A program made the translations under genes and the position numbers. Positions 25,269 to 31,781 of a stretch of 64,000 nt of DNA are shown one piece after another. Source of the DNA: Flavobacterium hungaricum (lineage in GTDB: Bacteria > Bacteroidota > Bacteroidia > Flavobacteriales > Flavobacteriaceae); assembly GCF_015182285.1 (NCBI RefSeq), contig NZ_PRDM01000004.1:496001-560000 (forward strand). Reading direction: 5' to 3'. The notes beneath the pieces are model-generated. The model saw only the letters and a program-made list of their open reading frames with translations. It ran no database searches and was not told the origin of the DNA. Numbering within the stretch: position 1 is the first letter of the stretch; the number at the start of each line of letters is the position of its first letter.

Positions 25269-26561
25269 ATGCGATCCCTTCTGATGAACAAAACAGCGCA
25301 AATCAAAAAAAATCATCAATTTATTAAATTCCAAAAATTAGTAATTGTTTCTATTTTAATTGGCTTTCTTTCTGCTTTTCTCGGAATTTCATTAAAAAAA
25401 ATAACCGAATATTACGAAGAAATCTTCTTTCATGAAGTTACCGTAAATCCGATTTTCTATGTTATTTTTCCCGTTTTCGGATTGTCTGTCATTTATTTTT
25501 TGAGACAATATCTTTTTAAGAAAAAAGAAAACAAAGGGATTAAAGAAGTATTTGAAAGTACGGCATCCAATTCAAAAAATCTTCCTTCGTATAAAATTCC
25601 ATCTCATTTTATTAATGGTTTATTGACTGTCATTTTTGGAGGTTCAACAGGAATCGAAGTTTCTACTGTAGTTGCCACGGCGACCATTGGATCTGTTGCT
25701 CACGAAAAAGAAAATATTTTTCGCCGTTATAAAACCGAATTAATCTGTGCAGGTGTTGCAGCGGGAGTCACAGCACTTTTCAGCAGTCCAATAGCCGGGA
25801 TTTTGTTTGCTTATGAAGTTATTTCAAGAAAAGTAACTCGAGCTTTTTTAATTTCTAACATCATTGCCGTTTCGATTGCATTTGGTTTATTAACGATCTT
25901 AAAAGAAAAACCATTATTTGCCGTTTCGGTTACAACCTGGCATCTTAAAGCGATTCCGTATTTCATTCTTTTAGGAATTTTGGCCGGAATGAATTCTGTT
26001 TACCTGACACGCTGCGTGTTGTTTTTCAAATCTCAATTCGGAAAAATCGATAAACATTATTATAAAATCATTTTAGGTTCTATTGTATTGAGTGTTTCTT
26101 TATTTGTATTTCCACAATTATACGGAGAAGGATATCATGCCATTAAAAGCAGTTTTATCGCTTCCAACCAAATCATGACACTGACTTTGGCCTTAACATT
26201 CATCGGGATTTTAATTTTAAAACCTATCGTAACTTCTATAACGCTGGCTTCTGGCGGAGACGGCGGTGTTTTTGCTCCAAGTCTTTTTATTGGTGCTTTT
26301 TTAGGACTTTCGCTGGCTTCCATCTTAAATACCTTTTTTGGTCTGCAGATGATTCCGGTAAACTTTATGATTATAGGAATGGCTGCTGTTTTAAGCGCTA
26401 GCATTCACGCTCCATTTACAGCGATATTTTTAGTTTGCGGTTTAACGAATAATTACACCTTGTTTTTCCCTATTTTGGTAGTTTGTCTGATTTCAAAATA
26501 TACCGCAAAAACAATCTATCCGTATACCGTATATAGTTATTCTCCAAGTTTAATCAAATAA
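25269..26561 (+). CDS. ClC-family chloride channel or antiporter
   Basis: This protein of 430 residues has the multi-helix ClC fold and no C-terminal CBS domains. G-G-S-T-G-I-E-V-S-T-V-V aligns with the GGSAGREGPxVQ filter motif: the gating Glu is kept but R, G and P are changed to I, V and S. G-G-D-G-G-V-F-A-P matches the third conserved motif. The first filter motif (GSGIP) appears as N-K-G-I-K-E-V, so the usual Ser ligand is missing. Anion transport is likely, but ion selectivity may differ from classical EriC. Confidence 0.9.
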   Translation: MRSLLMNKTAQIKKNHQFIKFQKLVIVSILIGFLSAFLGISLKKITEYYEEIFFHEVTVNPIFYVIFPVFGLSVIYFLRQYLFKKKENKGIKEVFESTASNSKNLPSYKIPSHFINGLLTVIFGGSTGIEVSTVVATATIGSVAHEKENIFRRYKTELICAGVAAGVTALFSSPIAGILFAYEVISRKVTRAFLISNIIAVSIAFGLLTILKEKPLFAVSVTTWHLKAIPYFILLGILAGMNSVYLTRCVLFFKSQFGKIDKHYYKIILGSIVLSVSLFVFPQLYGEGYHAIKSSFIASNQIMTLTLALTFIGILILKPIVTSITLASGGDGGVFAPSLFIGAFLGLSLASILNTFFGLQMIPVNFMIIGMAAVLSASIHAPFTAIFLVCGLTNNYTLFFPILVVCLISKYTAKTIYPYTVYSYSPSLIK

Positions 26562-26722
26562 TTTACGATTGCAGACTCTCTAAAGATTTAATCTTAACCA
26601 TAATTTATCAAAAGCAAAATATATTAAAAAACATACTGGCTGATTTTTTTGAGTAATTTTAATATTCTTTGAAAATCACTCCTTTGTTCAACATACATTA
26701 CACAGCAAAATAATACCACATT

Positions 26723-27322
26723 ATGCCAACGCCAAAAATAAAAAGAAGCTATCGAAAAACACGTTACATACTTTATAAGGAAACTTTAATTGATTATAAA
26801 GAACATTTTTGGTCCTTTTTAGGTTCTTTTGTCGGAATCGGAGTTCTGGCTTATTTTCAATCCATGCATTTTTCAGGCAGTGATGCTGTTTATTTAATTG
26901 GATCTTTTGGAGCGTCAAGCGTTTTGGTTTACGGAATCATTCAAAGTCCGTTTTCGCAGCCCAGAAATTTAGTCGGCGGTCATGTAATTTCAGCTTTTGT
27001 TGGTGTAACGGTTCATAAATTAGTTCCAGACATTATGTATATTGCCGCTCCTTTGGCGGTTTCTATTGCCATAATTTTAATGCAGATTACCAAAACACTG
27101 CATCCGCCGGGAGGCGCCACTGCTTTAATCGCTGTTATTGGGACAGAAAAAGTAAAATCACTAGGTTATTTATACGTGCTTTCTCCTGTTTTAAGCGGCG
27201 TGCTTATTTTACTTTTAACCGCTTTGATTTTTAACAACATGACTTCAAGCAGAAGTTATCCGAGCCATAGTACTTATCATAAACAGTATCATAAGATCAG
27301 AAAAAGATTGATTGGGAGATAA
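26723..27322 (+). CDS. HPP-family integral membrane protein
   Basis: This 199-residue protein has four to five membrane helices and the family-defining L-H-P-P-G-G-A-T-A-L motif, plus Q-S-P-F-S-Q-P-R-N-L-V-G-G-H. HPP proteins in cyanobacteria and plastids have been linked to nitrite transport; the role in Bacteroidota is not known. It is 161 bases after the ClC gene and may form a separate unit. Confidence 0.93.
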   Translation: MPTPKIKRSYRKTRYILYKETLIDYKEHFWSFLGSFVGIGVLAYFQSMHFSGSDAVYLIGSFGASSVLVYGIIQSPFSQPRNLVGGHVISAFVGVTVHKLVPDIMYIAAPLAVSIAIILMQITKTLHPPGGATALIAVIGTEKVKSLGYLYVLSPVLSGVLILLLTALIFNNMTSSRSYPSHSTYHKQYHKIRKRLIGR

Positions 27323-27361
27323 TGATTATATCGCTTAGCCTGACAAATAATTACGTCGAGA

Positions 27362-27585
27362 TTTAACGCAAAGATCGCTAAGTTTTTTTAAGAAATCATT
27401 TTTAGGCAATTTAAAAGTTCGCAAAGCCTTATAAACACCAAGCTTTGCGAACTTTTTTTTCATAAAAAAACAACATATAAATAACTTTGCGTGCTTTGCG
27501 GTAAATTTTGACAACACCAAGCTTTGCGAACTTTTTTACAAATCTTGAAGATAAAAAAATTTAGCGCGCTTTGCAGTAAATTTTC
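27362..27585. repeat. Dispersed CGCAAAG/CTTTGCG inverted repeat cluster
   Basis: TTAACGCAAAGATCGCTAAG, GTTCGCAAAGCC, AAGCTTTGCGAAC (twice) and CTTTGCGTGCTTTGCGG alternate across the gap between the HPP and pRiA4b-like genes. It is of the same family as 7885-8000. No gene is present. Confidence 0.7.
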
Positions 27586-27655
27586 AATAAAAATCTGACA
27601 TGAAAATCTTTTCAACAAATCACAATTCACAATTCATATTTCGTTAATTTAATTT

Positions 27656-27663
27656 TACCTTTG
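27656..27663 (+). promoter_or_regulatory. -7 promoter box TACCTTTG
   Basis: A TAnnTTTG match 23 bases before the ATG at 27687; no -33 TTG is evident. Confidence 0.5.
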
Positions 27664-27686
27664 ACCTCTCAATAAAAACAAAGATT

Positions 27687-28226
27687 ATGGTTTATAAATT
27701 TAGAGTTATTCTAGACGCCGAAGAAGATATTTTTAGAGATATTGCAATTCTTGAAGAAGATACACTTGAAGATTTACACAATGCAATCTTCAACGCTTTT
27801 GGTTTTGACGGATCTGAAGTGGCTTCGTTTTATACTTGCGATGAAACGTGGAATCAGGAAGATGAAATTCCACTTTTTGACACAGGCGACGTTCCGGGCG
27901 AAATTAGAACGATGAACGATTATCCATTATCTAGTATCTTAGACAAAGAAAATACTAAAATCATCTATGTTTACGATTTCATCAGCATGTGGACTTTCTT
28001 AGTAGAATTGGCTGCAATCGAAGAAGAAGCTGTTGGGGCGGTTTATCCAGAAACTTTATTCGCACACGGCGAAATGCCAGACGAAGCCATAGAAAAAAAC
28101 TTTGAAGCCGATATGCACGACGATATCTACGGAGAATTTGAAGACGATCTGGACGAAGATGATCTCGACATGTTCGAAGGCGACGACAGCTTTGAAGATT
28201 TTGGATTTGAGGAGAATTGGAATTAA
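27687..28226 (+). CDS. pRiA4b ORF-3-like protein
   Basis: This 179-residue protein starts Y-K-F-R-V-I-L-D and continues I-L-E-E-D-T-L-E-D-L-H-N-A-I-F-N-A-F-G-F-D, the pattern of the pRiA4b ORF-3 (IS1096 TnpR-like) family. It keeps L-S-S-I-L and I-I-Y-V-Y-D-F. The last 45 residues are very acidic (repeated Asp/Glu with F). The family was first seen on a plasmid and beside insertion sequences, but in Bacteroidota it is often a lone chromosomal gene of unknown function, as here. Confidence 0.88.
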   Translation: MVYKFRVILDAEEDIFRDIAILEEDTLEDLHNAIFNAFGFDGSEVASFYTCDETWNQEDEIPLFDTGDVPGEIRTMNDYPLSSILDKENTKIIYVYDFISMWTFLVELAAIEEEAVGAVYPETLFAHGEMPDEAIEKNFEADMHDDIYGEFEDDLDEDDLDMFEGDDSFEDFGFEENWN

Positions 28227-28230
28227 TTTT

Positions 28231-28276
28231 TTTGAGGTACAGAGGTTCAAAGAGGCAAAGGTACAGAGGTTTTTAT
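28231..28276. repeat. Left octamer array of the four-helix-bundle cassette
   Basis: GAGGTACAGAGGTTCAAAGAG and further AGGYnCAG-like octamers start five bases after the stop of the upstream gene. They are inverted relative to the array at 28702-28741. Confidence 0.65.
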
Positions 28277-28289
28277 TTAAAATCCCAGA

Positions 28290-28319
28290 TTGCTTAATGT
28301 AAGAATATTTTTATTTTTG
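28290..28319 (+). promoter_or_regulatory. Complete Bacteroidota promoter for the four-helix-bundle gene
   Basis: TTG at 28290-28292 is followed after 19 bases by TATTTTTG at 28312-28319, an exact -33/-7 pair. The ATG is at 28344, so the gene carries its own promoter inside the repeat-bounded unit. Confidence 0.7.
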
Positions 28320-28343
28320 TATTTAATTTTTTAAATATAAAAT

Positions 28344-28703
28344 ATGAATACTTTTAGAGACCTTTTGATTTGGCAGAAGTCAATGAACTTAGTTACTGAA
28401 ATTTACCAATTAACAAATTCATTTCCCAAAGAAGAAATTTATGGATTATCTTCACAAATTAGGAGAAGTTCAATATCAATACCCAGTAACATTGCTGAAG
28501 GTTATGGCCGAGATGGAAATAATGATTATTTGAGATTTCTAAATATTTCGATGTCATCCTTATTTGAAATGCAGACGCAGCTGGAAATTTCATTCAATTT
28601 AAAATATACAACCGAGTATCAATTCAATAAAATAAATGGAGAAACCAGAGAAATAGAACGAATGTTAAGTGCTTTTATTAGAAAAATAAAAGACAGAAAG
28701 TAA
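28344..28703 (+). CDS. Four-helix-bundle protein (S23/TIGR02436 type)
   Basis: This 119-residue protein has the family's full set of marks: F-R-D-L-L-I-W-Q-K-S-M at the start, L-S-S-Q-I-R-R-S-S-I-S-I-P-S-N-I-A-E-G-Y-G-R in the middle, and Y-L-R-F-L-N-I-S-M-S-S-L-F-E. It is predicted to form a four-helix bundle that assembles as a pentamer. The family is best known from intervening sequences within 23S rRNA genes and from scattered chromosomal copies; its role is unknown. Here the gene sits between inverted octamer arrays and has its own promoter. Confidence 0.95.
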   Translation: MNTFRDLLIWQKSMNLVTEIYQLTNSFPKEEIYGLSSQIRRSSISIPSNIAEGYGRDGNNDYLRFLNISMSSLFEMQTQLEISFNLKYTTEYQFNKINGETREIERMLSAFIRKIKDRK

Positions 28704-28741
28704 CCTTTGTTCCTTTGAACCTTTGCAACTCTGAACCTAAA
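28702..28741. repeat. Right octamer array of the four-helix-bundle cassette
   Basis: CCTTTGTTCCTTTGAACC and further octamers begin at the stop codon of the four-helix-bundle gene and end eight bases before the next ATG at 28749. Confidence 0.65.
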
Positions 28742-28748
28742 TAAATAC

Positions 28749-29807
28749 ATGATAAATCTTTTCAACACCCACATCGAGACGCTTGCGATACACCGCGTAG
28801 GAAACAAAAGCCGTAACGAAGCGATTTTTTTATCAGAGCAGCCATTTAACTTAAATGACGAAATTGTTCCTTTGATAAAAGAATACTTTTTTAAACCTTT
28901 TAGAGAAAAAGAAGAAAACTATTATCAGTTTGCGCACGAAGTGGATTTGGATTACAATGACATGTTCAAATACGCGACTGAAATTTTTACGAATCCATCC
29001 AATATTCAGGAGGTTTCTAAAAACATTACGAAACATTTGTATGAGCAGTCCAACCATCCGCATATTAAAAACGGAGAGGTTTATGTAACGTATTTGACGA
29101 ATTTAAGTATTGACAATAACGTCGTTGATGCAATCGGAATTTTCAAAAGCGAATTACAAGCAGACTTTTTACAATTTGAAGAAAAAGACAGCAACCTGGA
29201 AATGATTTTGCAGCAAGGTATCAACCTGAGCAAATTGGATAAGGGATGTTTGATCTTCAATTACAAAAAAGAAGAAGGATATAAAATCCTTACTGTAGAC
29301 AGTAACCGTTACGATGCGCGTTACTGGCTGGAGCACTTTTTATCTGTAGATGCATTTGAAGACGAGAATTTCATCACTAAAAAATATTTGAAGTTCTGCC
29401 AGAACTTCGCCAAAGATGTCGTTTTACCGGCAGAAGACAAGAAAGAGGAAGTAATGTTTATGAACCGATCTGTGAATTATTTTGCAAAAAATGATCAGTT
29501 TGAAGAGCAGAATTTCTTGAATGAAGTACTAGACAACCCTGATTTGATTCCTGAATTTAAAAACTATAAAGTTGATAAAGGAGAAAAATACAGCATCGAA
29601 GATGTAACTACATTCCCTATTGCCAACGCAGCAGTTTCTGATGCTAGAAAATCGATTAAAAACGTAATCAATCTGGATACTCATATTCAGATTAAAATGG
29701 ATTTTATCAACCCTGAAAGCGCTGAAAAATTTGTTGAAAAAGGCTGGGATGAAGAAAAACAAATGTATTACTACTTAGTGTATTTCAATAAAGAAGAAAA
29801 AAGCTAA
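28749..29807 (+). CDS. Nucleoid-associated protein NdpA/YejK family
   Basis: This 352-residue protein matches the 37-kDa nucleoid-associated family throughout, for example I-H-R-V-G-N-K near the start, D-A-I-G-I-F-K-S-E in the middle, and Y-W-L-E-H-F-L-S-V near 195. E. coli YejK binds nucleoid and topoisomerase IV. No helix-turn-helix is seen. The repeat array directly before the ATG leaves little room for a leader, so it may rely on a promoter within or beyond that repeat. Confidence 0.92.
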   Translation: MINLFNTHIETLAIHRVGNKSRNEAIFLSEQPFNLNDEIVPLIKEYFFKPFREKEENYYQFAHEVDLDYNDMFKYATEIFTNPSNIQEVSKNITKHLYEQSNHPHIKNGEVYVTYLTNLSIDNNVVDAIGIFKSELQADFLQFEEKDSNLEMILQQGINLSKLDKGCLIFNYKKEEGYKILTVDSNRYDARYWLEHFLSVDAFEDENFITKKYLKFCQNFAKDVVLPAEDKKEEVMFMNRSVNYFAKNDQFEEQNFLNEVLDNPDLIPEFKNYKVDKGEKYSIEDVTTFPIANAAVSDARKSIKNVINLDTHIQIKMDFINPESAEKFVEKGWDEEKQMYYYLVYFNKEEKS

Positions 29808-29841
29808 GAAGTTTTCATTTTCTATTACTTACTTACAACAC

Positions 29842-29880
29842 AAAAAACGGCAGTTACAAAATGTAATTGCCGTTTTTTAT
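29842..29880 (+). terminator. Terminator after the nucleoid-associated protein gene
   Basis: AAAACGGCAGTTACA pairs with TGTAATTGCCGTTTT with one wobble and is followed by T residues. Confidence 0.9.
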
Positions 29881-29938
29881 TTCTTTATAGTTTTGATACA
29901 TTAACTGAAGTAAGGAGCAATACAAAAAGCCTAGAAAA

Positions 29939-30089
29939 ATTTAAACGAAAAGACCGCTAAGTTTATTTTTAAACTCGGTTTATTTCTTTATACAAAAAAG
30001 TTCGCAAAGCGATATGTATAAAGCTTTGCGAACTCTTTGCGTTTGTTTGAAATCTTAAATAAAAATCTTTGCGTTCTTTGCGTTAAAAT
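29939..30089. repeat. Dispersed CGCAAAG/CTTTGCG inverted repeat
   Basis: AAGTTCGCAAAGCG and AAAGCTTTGCGAACTC form the centre, with GACCGCTAAG and CTTTGCGTTAAAA at the ends. It fills the gap of about 335 bases between a plus-strand and a minus-strand gene. Confidence 0.7.
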
Positions 30090-30142
30090 AATTAGTTTAG
30101 AGATGAATTTTCTACAGCATTTAGTTATTGAAGCATTATGAA

Positions 30143-30724
30143 TTAAAACAAAATAAACATAGCTTTTAGAATATCATCATAAACTTGTTTGTTTTTTTCG
30201 CCGGCTCTTGCCAAAACCCGAATTCCAGAATAATTATTGAAAACAAATCTGGCGAGCGTAAGCGCATCTAGTTTTGTCGAAATTTGTCCTGCCTCCTGAC
30301 CTTTTTTTACGGCTTTTAGAAAAACATCTTCCATCGTTTGCCGATTATCGCTTACGATTTTGGCAATTTCTTCGTCATGCATGGCAAGTTCTACTGATGA
30401 ATTCACCATAAAACAACCTTTTGTAATTCGGTCTTCCAGACTTTCTAGTACAGCTTGTTTAAAGATTTGAGTAAAAGCTTCTTTAACATCTTCAGATTCT
30501 TCCAAAAGTTTTATAACCGCATCTTGTCCTTGCTTCTGATAGCGCTTTAAAGCCGTGACAAACAATTTTTGTTTATCACCAAAAGTATCGTACAAACTCG
30601 AACGGCTCAATCCTAAATGTGTTACTAAATCCTGTGCCGAAGTTCCGTTATATCCTTTGTGCCAAAAAATTTCAACCGCTTTGTCTAAGACTTTATCTTC
30701 ATTAAATTCTTTTGTTCTAGCCAT
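30143..30724 (-). CDS. TetR/AcrR-family regulator paired with an SDR gene
   Basis: This 193-residue protein has an N-terminal TetR domain (A-V-E-I-F-W-H-K-G-Y-N-G-T-S-A-Q-D-L and L-S-R-S-S-L-Y-D-T-F-G-D-K) and a C-terminal domain with G-C-F-M-V-N-S-S-V-E-L-A, of the YxaF/LmrA-like type that often senses quinones, flavonoids or similar compounds. It follows the SDR gene on the same strand by 73 bases. The operator CGGAACAATCGTTCCC lies just upstream and a better copy precedes the SDR gene, so it very probably represses both. Confidence 0.93.
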   Translation of the reverse strand: MARTKEFNEDKVLDKAVEIFWHKGYNGTSAQDLVTHLGLSRSSLYDTFGDKQKLFVTALKRYQKQGQDAVIKLLEESEDVKEAFTQIFKQAVLESLEDRITKGCFMVNSSVELAMHDEEIAKIVSDNRQTMEDVFLKAVKKGQEAGQISTKLDALTLARFVFNNYSGIRVLARAGEKNKQVYDDILKAMFILF

Positions 30725-30765
30725 GACTTCAAAATTTAAATTACTTTGTAAAGATACAAAAAATA

Positions 30766-30781
30766 CGGAACAATCGTTCCC
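30766..30781. promoter_or_regulatory. TetR operator, second copy
   Basis: CGGAACAATCGTTCCC matches the 16-base core of the operator at 31608-31623 with two changes and sits 41 bases upstream of the TetR start. Confidence 0.75.
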
Positions 30782-30797
30782 GAATTAAAGCAAAAAA

Positions 30798-31550
30798 TTA
30801 AACCACTGCGTTTACTGTAAGACCTCCGTCTACAACAATCTCTGTTCCTGTAATAAACGATGAATCGTCTGACGCAAGAAATGCAACTGTTTTTCCAATT
30901 TCTGAAGCCTGCCCAAAACGTTTCAATAAAATTTTATCGCTCAAAACTGCTCCAAAGCCTTCTACTTCTTCTTTTTCTAAACCTAGTTTTCCATAAAGCG
31001 GCGTTTCAACAGGTCCAGGAGAAACGGCATTGATTCTAATTTTTCTTGGAGCTAATTCTGTTGCAAATACTCTGTTTAAAGATAAAAGTGCCGCCTTACT
31101 TGCTGCATACACACTAGAATTTGGCATACCAACACTGGCGTTTACAGAAGTATTTAAGATGATGGAAGCACCGTCATTTAATATTGGAAGCAATTTTTGA
31201 AGTGTAAAATAAACTCCTTTTACATTTACGTTCATGATTGAATCATAATGTTCTTCTGAAGCCAATTCTAGAGGAGCAAATGAGGCGATTCCAGCATTTA
31301 AAAATACAGTATCTACTTTTCCAAATTTCGAACCTACTTCGGCAACCAGATTATCTATCGATTTTAAATCGGATTGATCTGCTGCAATTCCAGTAACGTT
31401 CAATTCTTTTTCTGCTTTATCCAAAGATTCTCTGTTTCTTCCGGTTACAATTACTTTGGCACCTCTTTCTGCTAATACAGCTGCTGCTGCATATCCAATT
31501 CCGCTGTTTCCTCCAGTTACTATAGCAACTTTATTTTCTAAATTTTTCAT
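30798..31550 (-). CDS. SDR-family NAD(P)-dependent oxidoreductase
   Basis: This 250-residue classical short-chain dehydrogenase has T-G-G-N-S-G-I-G-Y (residues 12-20) for the cofactor, N-A-G, and the catalytic S135, Y148 and K152 in Y-A-A-S-K. The C-terminal F-I-T-G-T-E-I-V-V-D-G-G is also typical. An Arg follows the beta2 strand (T-G-R-N-R), which favours NADPH. It is first in a two-gene unit with its TetR regulator. The substrate is unknown; quinone or carbonyl detoxification fits the regulator type. Confidence 0.94.
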   Translation of the reverse strand: MKNLENKVAIVTGGNSGIGYAAAAVLAERGAKVIVTGRNRESLDKAEKELNVTGIAADQSDLKSIDNLVAEVGSKFGKVDTVFLNAGIASFAPLELASEEHYDSIMNVNVKGVYFTLQKLLPILNDGASIILNTSVNASVGMPNSSVYAASKAALLSLNRVFATELAPRKIRINAVSPGPVETPLYGKLGLEKEEVEGFGAVLSDKILLKRFGQASEIGKTVAFLASDDSSFITGTEIVVDGGLTVNAVV

Positions 31551-31593
31551 TTTTAAATGTTTTTAAGTTATTGATTATTCAATTATTATGGTA

Positions 31594-31628
31594 CAAAGAT
31601 ATAATAACGGAACGATCGTTCCGTTATT
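31594..31628 (-). promoter_or_regulatory. Perfect 26-base operator palindrome next to a -7 box
   Basis: Bases 31603-31628 are a perfect palindrome with core CGGAACGATCGTTCCG. Directly downstream on the minus strand is TATCTTTG (31601-31594), a TAnnTTTG box, so a repressor bound here would block the -33/-7 spacer of the SDR promoter. Confidence 0.82.
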
Positions 31629-31726
31629 TATAATGTTAATTTTTAGTTAAAATAATTTACTTCAGATTATTATCCTTGAAAACAAAGGGTTCTTGCCTAT
31701 TGATGCATAAACTAAAGCAATAGCAT

Positions 31727-31760
31727 TTTGTTAAACTATCTTAATTTATGCTTAATTTTG
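31727..31760 (+). promoter_or_regulatory. Promoter for the GAF-domain gene
   Basis: TTTG at 31727-31730 and TAATTTTG at 31753-31760 are 22 bases apart, close to the Bacteroidota -33/-7 pattern. The ATG is at 31782. Confidence 0.55.
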
Positions 31761-31781
31761 TATCCTAAAAATAAACTCACA

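Noticed and set aside
25038..25334. Minus-strand open frame of 98 codons with K-V-Q-R-repeats
   Set aside because: It is the translation of the octamer array and overlaps the start of the ClC gene; the periodic peptide comes from the 8-base repeat.
27687..28226. pRiA4b ORF-3-like gene taken as evidence for an insertion sequence
   Set aside because: No transposase or terminal repeats flank it; the family also occurs as lone chromosomal genes.
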